Assembly (NCBI GenBank): GCA_023410875.1
Contig: JAEYPH010000021.1
Span: forward strand, 166,510 to 230,509
Reading direction: 5' to 3'
Length of the DNA: 64,000 bases
Source of the DNA: Bacillota bacterium
Lineage (GTDB): Bacteria; Bacillota; Clostridia; Christensenellales; UMGS416
Every line of letters starts with the position of its first letter. Position 1 is the stretch's first letter. The notes under the pieces were generated by a model. It made no database searches. It worked only from the letters and a program-made list of their open reading frames with translations, and was not told the origin of the DNA. The translations under genes and the position numbers were made by a program. Positions 26,104-36,269 of the stretch are shown piece by piece.

Positions 26104-27420
26104 TCATATTTTTTCGTCTCCGGTTATGTCCTTACCGCCATGCAGCTGAGGATAATAGCTGCCGAAAACGTACTTCGGCTGCTCCTCAAACTCCATCTCA
26201 ATCACAGCCACGCCCGCATTCGTATCGGGAGAGGTCTTTGGTAGGTTTGTGAGCAGTATCCTATGCCCCCTGTGCTCAAACTCCAGAGGAGTACCGTCTT
26301 TCAACAGGCGGACAGCCTTCGGAGCGTTCAGATAACCGCCAAGGCCCATTTCGCCACCGGTCGGCCAAATCCAGTTCCAAAGATAAACAGACTTTCCGTC
26401 GAATGTGGCAGCCGTCACACCATTGCCGCCGAATCCGCTTTCGATCCAACCTTTTGACTTAACCAACTTGCCATAGACAGCCTTGCCGTTTTCATGAAGC
26501 CAGCTGCCTACCGTCGTCAATGGCTCAACCGCATCAAACGGTACAGAACCATCCGGCGCAGGGCCGATGTTTAGCAGCAGATTGCCGCCACCATTGGCGC
26601 AGGTGTTGAGCATCTTGAGGATGCGCTGGGCGCTGTAGGCATAGGGGGCCGCCTGCTTGCTGTCCACGTACCCCCAGCTGATCCCGTTGAATGTCATACA
26701 GGCTTCCCAGTCGCGGTCAGCAGCAGTCAAGTGTTCTTCCGGCGTGCCAAAGTCTTCCGGCAGGCGGCTGCGGTCGTTGATGATGATGTCTGGCTGCAGC
26801 GAGCGCATATGCTGGTTGAGCTCCAGCGAGTCCCACCCTTCCCAGGATTCCATCGGCAGAGATACGTCGTACCACAGTATGTCTATCTTGCCATACTGCG
26901 TCAACAGTTCCGTGTTCAGGTCGCGGATGTATTGCGTAAAGCGCTTGCGTGCCGCCGTGTCAAAGGCGCATTTCCACCCGTCCGGATGGTGCCAGTCCAT
27001 CAAAGAGGAATAAAAGCCTATACCAAGTTCAAATTCTCTGCAGGCATCCACGAACTCCTGCACGATATCGCGCTTCGGGCCATAGTTTACCGCGTTGTAC
27101 GGATTTGCCTTGGAATCCCACAGGCTAAACCCCTCATGGTGCCTGGTCGTCATAACCAAGTATTTCATTCCTGCCTTTTTGGCCAGTGCCGCCCATTCGC
27201 GGGGCGCGCCGGGCTTGGGCTGGAAGGCATCTGCCAGTTTCTCATATTCGCCGATGGGTATGTTCTCCGTCGTCATGGCCCATTCCATTCGGCCCAACTG
27301 TGAATACAGACCAAAATGTACAAACATGCCGAAACGTGCCTCGCGCCACCAAGCCATCCGCCTGTCACGGGTCGATTCCGTTTGCTGTTCGTACTCGCTT
27401 TTTGATAAAATCCGTGTCAT
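26104..27420 (-). CDS. GH29 alpha-L-fucosidase
   Basis: A 438-residue cytoplasmic enzyme. GH29 motifs are present in order: WWREARFGMFVHFGLYSQL, YLVMTTRHHEGFSLWDS, the nucleophile Asp in IDILWYDVSLP, and the conserved GGNLLLNIGPAPDGS. The family hydrolyses terminal alpha-L-fucosyl residues with retention. The ATG at 27420 follows AAAGGAGGG. It is the last gene of the minus-strand polysaccharide locus and lies 40 bp after the remnant of a second GH29 gene. Fucosidase plus GH2 points to fucosylated plant or host glycans, which is an inference. Confidence 0.9.
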   Translation of the reverse strand: MTRILSKSEYEQQTESTRDRRMAWWREARFGMFVHFGLYSQLGRMEWAMTTENIPIGEYEKLADAFQPKPGAPREWAALAKKAGMKYLVMTTRHHEGFSLWDSKANPYNAVNYGPKRDIVQEFVDACREFELGIGFYSSLMDWHHPDGWKCAFDTAARKRFTQYIRDLNTELLTQYGKIDILWYDVSLPMESWEGWDSLELNQHMRSLQPDIIINDRSRLPEDFGTPEEHLTAADRDWEACMTFNGISWGYVDSKQAAPYAYSAQRILKMLNTCANGGGNLLLNIGPAPDGSVPFDAVEPLTTVGSWLHENGKAVYGKLVKSKGWIESGFGGNGVTAATFDGKSVYLWNWIWPTGGEMGLGGYLNAPKAVRLLKDGTPLEFEHRGHRILLTNLPKTSPDTNAGVAVIEMEFEEQPKYVFGSYYPQLHGGKDITGDEKI

Positions 27421-27459
27421 GGTTCTGCCCTCCTTTAATTCCATTGTCATGCCACATGC

Positions 27460-27765
27460 CTACTTTCCCTGAGCGAGGCGTTTTCCGACCTCGCGAAGTA
27501 TGTCCTGCGAGGGCCCAGGGATTCTTCCAAGGCAATCCGGACCAACGTTTAGCAGATAATTGATTCCCCGGTTGTTCAAATGTTCCTTCAGCTGCAGCAC
27601 ACGATCGGCATTTTTCCAGTTCTGGTCGTAGCTTTTATAGCCCCACGTATCGTTAAGCGTGGCAGGCGTCTCGACAAGTTCCTCTCCGAAATACATGTTG
27701 AAGATCTCATTATCACCCAGCGAACGGTAGTCGCCGACGCCGTTTCCGATCCGAGAGTTCTCACT
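27460..27765 (-). pseudogene. C-terminal remnant of a second GH29 fucosidase
   Basis: About 100 codons encode the end of a GH29 catalytic domain: IGNGVGDYRSLGDNEIF, ATLNDTWGYKSYDQNW and NNRGINYLLNVGPDCLG. There is no N-terminal half and no start codon at the join. The upstream sequence is the tail of a DUF5060-type gene in another frame, so a deletion joined the two. Confidence 0.75.
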
Positions 27766-27772
27766 TCATCCT

Positions 27773-28252
27773 TTACATATGTTGCCTTTCGTCGCACGTC
27801 ACCACCAGCACCCAATCCCCATCACCCGGCGTGATGGCGCTCCAACGCATCCAACAGCCATAGTTCGATCCGCTCAAATCGCAGTCCGACCATTCACCGG
27901 TGAAAGGGTTCATCCACTGGCCCCAGTAACTGGTGCCCACAGGCAGGAAGAGCATCACGTCGCACTGCCTGGCGGTGACATAGGCGATATACTCCTGCCC
28001 GGAGATGCCAGCCAGATAACCATGGGTGAACAGGGGCGTGGCGCACCGGCTGCGCCACGCCCAGCAGCCGGGTTCCGTGGCGGTGAACCGCACCCGCCAG
28101 GTGTCACCTCCGTCCCAGAATCCCGGGATGACGACGGTCCGCCCGCTCTCATGGGTAAACTCCACCATAATTTTAGCATCCAAGAACGGGTTTTCAAATT
28201 GGGTCTTGGCCCGAAATCCCAGTTCCACACATTACCACTGCGTCGCCTTCAT
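27773..28252 (-). pseudogene. Decayed DUF5060/DUF4038 glycoside hydrolase
   Basis: A ribosome binding site (AAGGAAA) and an ATG at 28252 open a frame (MKATQW) that meets TAA at once and then continues CVELGFRAK. The DUF5060 sandwich is intact (NPFLDAKIMVEFTHESG, PGFWDGGDTWRVRF). After about 55 residues the sequence jumps to the C-terminal barrel part (LFLPVGTSYWGQWMNPF, ITPGDGDWVLVV). So there is a nonsense codon, a large internal deletion and loss of the end. It starts 22 bp after the GH2 stop, in the same operon. Confidence 0.75.
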
Positions 28253-28274
28253 CACTCATTTCCTTTCTTTATCC

Positions 28275-31200
28275 TCAATCCATCGTCAGCTGGTATTTCA
28301 GCCCATCGGGATGCCCTCCATACATGCTGGCAAAGCGCAGGCCCACGGATACATCCTCCCCGCCGCCCCGGCAGGCCAGTGCGATCCGGTTGACGCCGCG
28401 GTCTATCACGACGTCGGCGATCCTGAACTCCCCCGCGGCATTCATCGGCGATGCCGGCACGGCATATTCCTTGCCGTTGACGAACAGACGCGTGGCGCAG
28501 TTCGCAGCCAGGAGCACGTCAGGCACGATGCTGCTGTCCGGCAGTTCGCCATCCCGGCGTTTGAGAGGATCACGGTTCAGCTCCGACCAAACGAACACTG
28601 TGAGGAAAACCGGCCGATGTGCGCTGCCGGGTACAGTCAGCCTACCCTCTTGTTTCTCCACCCGCTTCATCCAGCCGTACACGCCTTCGCCCAGGTTGTT
28701 GAGTACATATGCCGCGTCGGTAAAATAGGCTAGCGCCGCCCCAGCGTCCTGATGCTCCGCCAACAGCAGCGCCATCATATGGGGGATGCAGGAATCTTCG
28801 GGGTGCTTCACATAACCCAGCAAAGGGGTGGCGATGGATAAGCCCACATTGGCCAGCAAGCGCAGCCAGGCCCGCCGCAACTTTACGTTGTCCGCATCCG
28901 GCAGCAGCTGGCACAGCACCACGCTCCCCCGGCCCACCGGCACCCGCACGCCGCACCGCCGGGGCACAAAGGGCTCCGCAAGCACTCGGTCGGCCACGGC
29001 CATCTTGATGGGCTCGCCGTCCTGCCCCTGCAGGAAGAACTGCGGCCAGGGGTTCTGCACGCTTTGCAGCAAGGTTTCTCCTCCGTCCAGAGCCAGCCCA
29101 TGGGTGCAAATCACGCTGTTGACCTTGTTGGCCGGCGCATAGGTGGCCCTTTCCAGGTGGTACAGGTCAAAGGCCGACAGGGACCGGGTAAGCGGGTGCT
29201 CCACCGGCTGCAGCTGGTACAGCTGCTCCGGCAGCACGGCCACCGGCATGCCGCAGAGCGTGTCGGCCAGCTCCTTATGCTGGGGCCGCAGCGGCAGCAG
29301 GACCACCGTGGCGCCGCCTTCCGCCTGGGTGCGCAGCCATGCCGCGCTGCGCCCATCCAGGGCTTCGGGGTCCGCCAGCACAGTGGCGCCGGCAGGCAGC
29401 TCCCGCGGCGCGTCGATGGCGGTGCATTCCACCCGCAGCGCCTGGGCCCACCGCCGGGCGGCACTGCCGGGCTTTGCCAACAGAACCGCCGGTACCGCGG
29501 CCGGCCGCGGTGCGGCGCCGTATTGCAGTATGTTTCGCAGCAGCAGGCAAGCCTGGGGGGCGTCGTCGTAGAACTCCATCAGCGCCAGTTGGTTGAGCAG
29601 CAGCCTCCCCGCGCCGATGGTATATTCCATCAGCGGCGTCCACAGCAGCCCGCCCCAGCCGAAGTTGCCCTCGCCGCATTCCAGCAGTATGTCCACATCG
29701 CCATGGGCGGGTTTGACGAAGGCATTGGCCGCCAGCGGCCTGCAGGCAGGGTCATACATGCTCGATCGATCCCAGAACTGCAGATCCTCCGCCCGCACCC
29801 CGACAAGCACAGGGTGCGCGGCCGCATTGATGTGGGCGTTGTGGAACTTCCTGCCGGACAATGCCACGTCGCCCAGCACAAGGTCTTGCTGCTCCAACAC
29901 CAGCGCAAAGCCGCCGCGCCGCAGGAAGGCGTCCAGAACGGGCTGGATTTCCTCCGCTCGGCAAGCAGCCCCGTCGCCGATGACCAGCAGACCGGCCTGC
30001 GCCAGGCTGGCGTCGGTCAGCCGCTCCACCCGCTGCAGGCTGGGCAGCAAACGGGTGATTCTTTGATAGGTTGGCTCCTTGCCCAGGAAGACGGCTCCGC
30101 ACGCAACCTGCAGCGGCTCGGTCTTCCAGGCATCGGGACACACGGAATATTCCTTTACCAGGCAGTCCGCCGCGACGCCATCCCGGGATAATTCCAGCGC
30201 AACGGTCAACCGCTGCCGGCCCGCGACCGGCGGCAGATCGACGGTCATTTGGATGCCCACTCGCCGTCCAGGTTCCTGCCGGAAGGTTTCAGAGCCCGCC
30301 AGCAACGGTTCGCCCTCCAGCGTGGCGGTGTAGTTCACCCTCGCCTCCACCGTCCGTTCGGTGTCGTTATATACGCTGAAGCTCCGCTGCAGCACCTGGC
30401 CGCCGTAGAAGCAGGTGTCGTACTGGTCGGCGATGACAACCGCCGGCTGGAAGGACCGGCGCACCTGCTGCCAGGCGGGGTTGGGCACATAGGCCGGCCC
30501 TGCCACGCAGCCGTTGTTGACGCACAAGGAACGCTCCGCCACGACGGCGGGCTTGACCCCCGGCCCGTCGAAGGTATTCCAGTGCAGGCGGACGCTGTGC
30601 TGCGGTTGGGTGTGCATCATGTAGTTGGCCATGTTGAAGGGCGACAGCGCGGCCACATCCTCCCGGCGGCCGTACTCGTTGAAGAGCGCCTCCTCGCGGC
30701 CCAGGCTTTGTAGGCACCGGTCAAAGCTCAGGTAGGCCTGCTGGCCGGCGAATTCGGTGCCGACCTGTGGAGAGATGTAGTGGAACTTGCCGTGCTCGCC
30801 GAAGGCCAGCGGCTTACGCCGGTCCCAATCGGCCACGGTGCCGTCGATGTTGTAGTGCATGCTGACGATTTCCATGTCCTCGTCGTCGACCAGCCGGTTA
30901 TCCCCGTCGAAGGAAATAGGCCGGGTGCCGTCCAGAGCCCGCATGGCCCGCACCAACGATTTCATGGCCGCCTTGTACCCGTCGTGGCCGTCCACCCAGC
31001 GCATCTCGTTCTGCATGCTCCAGATCACGACGCTAGGGTGGTTGCGGTCGCGCATCACAAGCGCTTCCAGATGCTCCCGGCAGTTTTGTAGGAACTGCCC
31101 GTCGTCGGCCTGCATCGCCTTGCCGGAGCCGTAGATGGCGCTTTCGTCAATGATCAGCATCCCGACCTCGTCGGCTACGTCCAAATAGAGCTCCGGATAG

Positions 31201-32210
31201 GGCATGGCGTGCAGCCGCACCGAATTGATACCCATGTCGCGGCAGGCACGGTACCAATTCAACGCGTATTCCCGGGTCTGCTGCACCAGGCCTTGGTAGT
31301 GCCAGGAATCGGTGCGGAAATTGATGCGCTGGCCATTGAGCATGTAGCAATGCCCCTCCACCCAGAACTCCCGAAAGCCGAACCGGACGCTGTGCTCATC
31401 CACCAGAGCGTCGCTGGTGAACAGCCGCACCCTCAGCGTATACAGATAGGGGTTCTCCGGGGACCACAGCACGGCGTCGGCCCAAAGCACCTCGAAGGAG
31501 ACGAGCGTACCGTTCTCCCCATCGGAACGGAAAGCCATACGGCCCAACGGCTTAACCACCGTGCCGCCCGCCAGGACGTTCGCCTCGGCCCATAGTTCAT
31601 TCCCACCTGCCGGGGCATGCGCCCGCACAGACGCGGACAGTCGGCCTTCCCGCACGGAAGTGACGATGTGGACGTCCTTCACGAAAGCTGCCTCCCGGTA
31701 TTCCAGAAAAACATCCTGCCAAATGCCCAGCGCGGTGCCGCCGAACCAAGAACCCGGCGGCGACACGACCTTGCTGCCGGCGGCCGCGTCGATATGCCGG
31801 CGGCTGCCGCACCACACCTTGAGTGTATTGCCGCCGTCGGCCAGGTAGTCGGTGATATCCACCTCGAAGGGCAAAAAGCCCTCGTCGGTCTGCACCACCA
31901 GGCAGTCGTTGATATACACCGCCGAGCATTGGAGCACCCCGCAGAACACCAGCCATGCCCTGCGGCCCCGGCGGGCCGACACATCCAGAGGGCGGCATAG
32001 CACGCCGGACCGGGCTTCGCTCCACCGGGCGGGGTAATCAAAGACGTCGAAGGGCTGATACGGGCCGTCACCCAGCCTGCCCACCCAGCTGGATGGCACC
32101 TGTATGGGCCGGTCCTCCCACGCGCAATTGCCCACGGCGTCGCCGGGGCTTCTTCCTTCATAGTCGGGCATGAACTGCCACAGGCCGTTGAGACAAACGC
32201 TCTCTCGCAT
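28275..32210 (-). CDS. Large GH2 family glycosidase (beta-galactosidase/glucuronidase type)
   Basis: A 1,311-residue cytoplasmic enzyme. The GH2 sugar-binding jelly roll (about 1-190), immunoglobulin-like domain (about 190-290) and TIM barrel (about 290-560) are followed by a long C-terminal region with glutamine-amidotransferase-like and beta-sandwich character. The acid/base Glu is in VVIWSMQNEM, and the nucleophile Glu is probably that of PLAFGEHGKF. Members release beta-galactosyl, glucuronyl or mannosyl residues. The ATG at 32210 is favoured by AGGAA upstream. It follows the binding-protein gene across an intra-operon terminator. Confidence 0.88.
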   Translation of the reverse strand: MRESVCLNGLWQFMPDYEGRSPGDAVGNCAWEDRPIQVPSSWVGRLGDGPYQPFDVFDYPARWSEARSGVLCRPLDVSARRGRRAWLVFCGVLQCSAVYINDCLVVQTDEGFLPFEVDITDYLADGGNTLKVWCGSRRHIDAAAGSKVVSPPGSWFGGTALGIWQDVFLEYREAAFVKDVHIVTSVREGRLSASVRAHAPAGGNELWAEANVLAGGTVVKPLGRMAFRSDGENGTLVSFEVLWADAVLWSPENPYLYTLRVRLFTSDALVDEHSVRFGFREFWVEGHCYMLNGQRINFRTDSWHYQGLVQQTREYALNWYRACRDMGINSVRLHAMPYPELYLDVADEVGMLIIDESAIYGSGKAMQADDGQFLQNCREHLEALVMRDRNHPSVVIWSMQNEMRWVDGHDGYKAAMKSLVRAMRALDGTRPISFDGDNRLVDDEDMEIVSMHYNIDGTVADWDRRKPLAFGEHGKFHYISPQVGTEFAGQQAYLSFDRCLQSLGREEALFNEYGRREDVAALSPFNMANYMMHTQPQHSVRLHWNTFDGPGVKPAVVAERSLCVNNGCVAGPAYVPNPAWQQVRRSFQPAVVIADQYDTCFYGGQVLQRSFSVYNDTERTVEARVNYTATLEGEPLLAGSETFRQEPGRRVGIQMTVDLPPVAGRQRLTVALELSRDGVAADCLVKEYSVCPDAWKTEPLQVACGAVFLGKEPTYQRITRLLPSLQRVERLTDASLAQAGLLVIGDGAACRAEEIQPVLDAFLRRGGFALVLEQQDLVLGDVALSGRKFHNAHINAAAHPVLVGVRAEDLQFWDRSSMYDPACRPLAANAFVKPAHGDVDILLECGEGNFGWGGLLWTPLMEYTIGAGRLLLNQLALMEFYDDAPQACLLLRNILQYGAAPRPAAVPAVLLAKPGSAARRWAQALRVECTAIDAPRELPAGATVLADPEALDGRSAAWLRTQAEGGATVVLLPLRPQHKELADTLCGMPVAVLPEQLYQLQPVEHPLTRSLSAFDLYHLERATYAPANKVNSVICTHGLALDGGETLLQSVQNPWPQFFLQGQDGEPIKMAVADRVLAEPFVPRRCGVRVPVGRGSVVLCQLLPDADNVKLRRAWLRLLANVGLSIATPLLGYVKHPEDSCIPHMMALLLAEHQDAGAALAYFTDAAYVLNNLGEGVYGWMKRVEKQEGRLTVPGSAHRPVFLTVFVWSELNRDPLKRRDGELPDSSIVPDVLLAANCATRLFVNGKEYAVPASPMNAAGEFRIADVVIDRGVNRIALACRGGGEDVSVGLRFASMYGGHPDGLKYQLTMD

Positions 32211-32261
32211 GACCGTCTTCCTATCCCTTTCTCGGTCGATCGCCGGTGATCGCAAAAAGAT

Positions 32262-32287
32262 GGCCCGGGGCCTGCGAGCCCCGGGCC
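32262..32287 (-). terminator. Intra-operon terminator between binding-protein gene and GH2 gene
   Basis: GGCCCGGGGC and GCCCCGGGCC form a perfect ten-base-pair stem with a six-base loop. On the minus strand it is followed by ATCTTTTTGCG. It probably lets the binding protein be made in excess of the downstream enzymes, a common arrangement. Confidence 0.85.
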
Positions 32288-32336
32288 TCTGGTGCCTGAT
32301 CTGTCGCTCAGGCAGACTGCCTAAAGTGGGTTTGTC

Positions 32337-33938
32337 TTACGGATTCGCCTTCTCGTAGGCTTCCACCTGCTTTTGCAGTTCGGCGATCACCTTGTCGGCG
32401 CCGGCTGCGTCCAACTTCTGGATGAAGGTCTCATACGTCTTCTGGTAGTCGCTGTCCACGCCGTACATCAGCGAGTTCTGGTACTGATTGATCACGGCGG
32501 TGGTGGAGGCCATCTCGCTCTTGATGGCGCTGACGTCCGGGCGGAACCCGGCCAGCGGCGAAACCAGGGCCTGTTCGTTCCACTTCTTGACATTGGTGTC
32601 CTTGGCAAACTGGGACTGGCCGATGCTGCTGAGCACGTTGCCGACGATCCAGTCGGCAATGCCATAAGTGGATGGATCGTTCACCTTGATTGGGGTCTGA
32701 TCGGCCTTGGCGTCGGCGATGATCGAATAATCCTGCCCCTCCTGGCCGTAGCACAGCAGGTTGTACAGCGCGGCGTCAGAGTTCATGAGGTCCATAAACT
32801 GGATCACGCGCTCGGGGTTCTTGCTGTTTGCGTTTACGAAGTTCATCGTCGAGCTGCCGGCGGCATGATCGTTGTATGGCATGGCAAACATCGCCTGAAC
32901 GATCTCGTAGCCATATGTGTTCAGGTTGGAGGACTGGGCAGCGTTGGCATCCGGCGTGGCGTTTTCCAGCGAGAATGCCACGCTGGGCACGCCCTTCTCC
33001 GCTACGGGTTCCTTGGTGACGGTCAGGATATCCTGAGGGATATATCCCTTTTCAAACCAGTCGCGGCTGATGGCGATCAGGTCCTGAAAATCCTGCGTCT
33101 TGTAGGCGTTGACAACCTTGGCCGATCCCTTGGCGTCGGCCTTGCTGATGACGGCCAGGTAGTTCGCGTCCAGCACCGCCTCATAGGTGCGTTCCATGTA
33201 GGTCTGGTAGGGCATGCACGGCTTCATCTTCAGGTCTGGATAGTTCTGGAAGATCAGCTCCAGCGCCGGGTTGATCATGTCCCGGTATAGCGAAGCGGTA
33301 CTCACGCTTTTGTCCAGAGCAGTGGCTTCGATCTTTTTCATGTCGATGCCGCATTTGTCCACGATGGGCTTGGCAATCTGCAAGCCCTTGACGCGCCACA
33401 GCTGCTGATAGCTCGTCAGGCCGTAAATTTTGCCATCGGCGCCCTTTCCAGCCTGCAGCGCCACGGGGGGATAGCTCTTCATGATGTTGGGAGCGTGCTG
33501 CTCCAACAGATCGCCGATGGGCAGGAAAGCGCCATTGTTGACCTTGGTCAGATAGTCACCCATCCAGTCAGACACCCACATGATGTCAAAATCTTCCTTG
33601 GCGGAAATGATCATCTGGATACGGTCCGCATAGGAGCTCCACGGGACTGCCTGAATGACCAACGTGGTGTTGGGCAGCTTCTTGGCAAGCTCGGTGTTGA
33701 ACAGCGCCCACACCGCGTCGGAATTTTTCTGTTTGTCACAGGGCAGTACCCAGGTGATCGTAGCCGGCTCGGGTGCATTCGCACTGGGTTCAGCAGCGGG
33801 GGCGGCAGTGGCCGGCTCGGCCGTGGCGGCACCACCGGTGGTTGGCGCTGCCGTAGGAGCGCCGGCACAACCGGAGAGACCGGCCGCCAACAACAGCACC
33901 GCCAGGAGCAGGGCGCTCCAAAGTTTCGTAAGCTTCAT
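32337..33938 (-). CDS. Extracellular solute-binding lipoprotein (LplA-type, DUF3502)
   Basis: A 533-residue lipoprotein. The lipobox LSGC ends at Cys24, followed by a Thr/Ala/Pro-rich linker (25-58). The family-1-type binding fold begins at ITWVLPCDKQKNSDAVW. The C-terminal 140 residues (SIIADAKADQTPIKV to the end) fit DUF3502 of LplA/YtcQ-like oligosaccharide-binding proteins. It delivers oligosaccharides to the LplB/LplC permeases encoded just upstream. No ATPase is encoded here; such systems usually share an MsmK-type ATPase. Confidence 0.9.
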   Translation of the reverse strand: MKLTKLWSALLLAVLLLAAGLSGCAGAPTAAPTTGGAATAEPATAAPAAEPSANAPEPATITWVLPCDKQKNSDAVWALFNTELAKKLPNTTLVIQAVPWSSYADRIQMIISAKEDFDIMWVSDWMGDYLTKVNNGAFLPIGDLLEQHAPNIMKSYPPVALQAGKGADGKIYGLTSYQQLWRVKGLQIAKPIVDKCGIDMKKIEATALDKSVSTASLYRDMINPALELIFQNYPDLKMKPCMPYQTYMERTYEAVLDANYLAVISKADAKGSAKVVNAYKTQDFQDLIAISRDWFEKGYIPQDILTVTKEPVAEKGVPSVAFSLENATPDANAAQSSNLNTYGYEIVQAMFAMPYNDHAAGSSTMNFVNANSKNPERVIQFMDLMNSDAALYNLLCYGQEGQDYSIIADAKADQTPIKVNDPSTYGIADWIVGNVLSSIGQSQFAKDTNVKKWNEQALVSPLAGFRPDVSAIKSEMASTTAVINQYQNSLMYGVDSDYQKTYETFIQKLDAAGADKVIAELQKQVEAYEKANP

Positions 33939-34003
33939 GATGAAATCTCCTTGCCTTTATTCTTCCAACGCCGCCGCTGGTACCCGGGCGGAGGCGACGA
34001 AAT

Positions 34004-34918
34004 TCAACCTTTGATGGAGCCGATCGTCAGACCCTTGACGAAGTACTTCTGAAAGAACGGAAAGATGACCAGCATCGGCCCAGCGACGATCAGGCAGATG
34101 GCCATGCGCGCCGAATTATCTGGCAGGCGCATCAATTGCGCCCGGAGTTCGTCGGGCAGAGAGCCGAAGTTGGCTCTGAGGAATTGGGCGTCACCAAGTA
34201 TTTTTTGCAGAAGATACTGCAGCGAGTAGAGTTTTTGATCCTGTATATACATCAGGCTCGTAAAAAAATCATTCCAGCGGCCCAGCAGGCCCAGAAAGGC
34301 GATGGTGGCGATGGCCGGCGTGGACAGCGGAAAGGCGATGGAAAAAAGCATCCGGAACTCCGAGGCGCCGTCGATACGGCCGGCCTCCATGATGCTGTCG
34401 GGAAGCGCGGCAAAGTATGTCCTGAGCAGCAGTATGCTGAAGGCATTGGCCAGCCCGGGCACGATATACACCCATATGGTATTGCCCAGGTGCAGATACT
34501 GGGTGATCAGTATGTAACTGGGCACCAGGCCGCCGCTGAACAGCATCGTAAAGAACACAAAGAACGTTATCGGGCTGCGCAGGCGAAAGCTCTTCTGGGC
34601 CAGCGCGTAGGCGACGCCGGACATGATGAGCACGCTGAGCACCGTGCCGACGACGGAATAGAAGATCGTCGTTTGGTAGGAGTTCAGTATCTGCTCCGAG
34701 TTCTGCAGGACAAATTTGTATGCGGTCAGATCAACAAAGCGGGGAATCAGCTGATAACCTTGCTTCTGTATCTGCATCTCATTCTGAAACGAGATGGAGA
34801 GGATGTACAGCAATGGGATCAGAAAGATCAGTGACAGCAGCGTGAACGCCAGATAGATCCACGGACTGTCGCTGGCCATTCTGCCGGGGGATACATAACG
34901 TTTCTTGGTCGTCAGCAC
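34004..34918 (-). CDS. Carbohydrate ABC transporter permease (LplC/YtcP type)
   Basis: A 304-residue inner-membrane protein with about six transmembrane segments. The EAA loop lies near EAGRIDGASEFRMLFSIAFP, and the C-terminal GSIKG is typical of MalG-like permeases. The GTG at 34918, ten bases behind AAGGAGG, is the better start. The gene begins 23 bp after the LplB-type stop. Confidence 0.9.
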   Translation of the reverse strand: MLTTKKRYVSPGRMASDSPWIYLAFTLLSLIFLIPLLYILSISFQNEMQIQKQGYQLIPRFVDLTAYKFVLQNSEQILNSYQTTIFYSVVGTVLSVLIMSGVAYALAQKSFRLRSPITFFVFFTMLFSGGLVPSYILITQYLHLGNTIWVYIVPGLANAFSILLLRTYFAALPDSIMEAGRIDGASEFRMLFSIAFPLSTPAIATIAFLGLLGRWNDFFTSLMYIQDQKLYSLQYLLQKILGDAQFLRANFGSLPDELRAQLMRLPDNSARMAICLIVAGPMLVIFPFFQKYFVKGLTIGSIKG

Positions 34919-34940
34919 AGGGTTTCTTCCTCCTTGCCGT

Positions 34941-35924
34941 CTAGAACATCGAGCTGTCCGGGTTGATTTTGCGGACGATCCCATTCGTCAGCAATACCAG
35001 CGCCAGACCCACAAAGGACTGAAAAAAGCCGACTGCGGTGGACATGCCGATGTCCCCAACCCGGGAAAGAGCCCGATAGACATAGGTGTCTATCACGTCG
35101 GTGGCGCCATAGAGCAGGCCCTGGTTTTGCGGAATCTGATAATACAGGCCGAAATCGCCGCGGAAAAGGTTGCCCACGCCCATAATGCTCAGGATGGCGA
35201 TCAGCGGCACCAGCGCAGGAATCGTGATGTGCCACGCCTGCTGGCGCCGGGTGGCTCCGTCCAGGAAGGCCGCTTCATACAGCTCGTGATCGATGCCGGT
35301 CATCGCAGCGTAATAAAACACGACACCCATGCCCAGCCCCTTCCACTGGTTTGTCAGCACGAGAATTGCCGGCCAGTACTCCTCCTTGGCGTACCACTGC
35401 ACGGTATCGCCGCCAAACAGCCGGAGCAACTGGTTGAACACGCCGGACACCGGGTCCAGCATAATGTAAACGATGTAGGCGACCACGACCCAGGACATGA
35501 AATTGGGCAGGATCATGATGGTCTGGAAGACCTTCTGCCAACTTTTGCGGCCGATCTCGTTGAATAGCAACGCCACCAGAATGCCTAGTACCGGACCCAA
35601 TACGATACCGATAAGGCCATAGCCTACGGTATTGCGGGTCGTGATCCATGCATCCTGCGAAACAAAGAAGAACTCGAAGTTCTTCCAGCCGTTCCAGGCG
35701 CTCCCCAGTATGCCCGTGTCATACCTATACTCCTTAAAAGCCAATATCAAGCCGCCCATGGGCAGATAGGCGAATATGAGAAAGAACGCCAGCGCCGGTA
35801 GGCAAAGCAGAAGCAACTGCATGTCCATACGCCACTGTGCCGACCGCACGCCGGTCCTTCGTTCCATTTTCTTTTCATGCAATCCCGCTGCTGCATGCCC
35901 ACGGGCTGGTTTTGATTCCAACAA
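34941..35924 (-). CDS. Carbohydrate ABC transporter permease (LplB type)
   Basis: A 327-residue inner-membrane protein. The first transmembrane segment is LLLLCLPALAFFLIFAYLP, followed by GLILAFKEYRYDTGI. The EAA loop is YEAAFLDGATRRQQAWHITIP. The frame is open from 36113, but a TTG at 35924 lies nine bases behind AGGAGG, and an ATG at 35867 is a weaker alternative without a good site. It is the first gene of the minus-strand transport operon and is divergent from yesN. Confidence 0.88.
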   Translation of the reverse strand: MLESKPARGHAAAGLHEKKMERRTGVRSAQWRMDMQLLLLCLPALAFFLIFAYLPMGGLILAFKEYRYDTGILGSAWNGWKNFEFFFVSQDAWITTRNTVGYGLIGIVLGPVLGILVALLFNEIGRKSWQKVFQTIMILPNFMSWVVVAYIVYIMLDPVSGVFNQLLRLFGGDTVQWYAKEEYWPAILVLTNQWKGLGMGVVFYYAAMTGIDHELYEAAFLDGATRRQQAWHITIPALVPLIAILSIMGVGNLFRGDFGLYYQIPQNQGLLYGATDVIDTYVYRALSRVGDIGMSTAVGFFQSFVGLALVLLTNGIVRKINPDSSMF

Positions 35925-36197
35925 GACTGTCCGCCTCCTGCTTCCTTGCTTGCACTGCCAGAATATCATATCGCCTTTTATGCAAACAGCCCGAATAAAT
36001 GAAGAATACGGTGCATTTTTTACCTGCTTGAGCATCGAGACCACCGAAAAAAGGTAGATGTTATTGACGTGCGTGCGACCAGCGGTCGCCAAAAAGCAGC
36101 CTGCCCGGCACAAGAGTGGATAAAATCAACCTTCGGGTAGAATATCTACCAATATACCCATCCAAGTCGATGATGCAACTAAACATTTTGTGGAGAA

Positions 36198-36226
36198 TTG
36201 ACAACCATCCCAACGATCCATACAAT
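36198..36226 (+). promoter_or_regulatory. Sigma-A type promoter of the yesN-like gene
   Basis: TTGACA (36198-36203) and TACAAT (36221-36226) are separated by 17 bp. They lie 44 bp before the start codon of the response regulator. Confidence 0.75.
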
Positions 36227-36269
36227 AAATTCACCAGATCACATAGTCCACGTTTAGCAGGAGGCAGGC

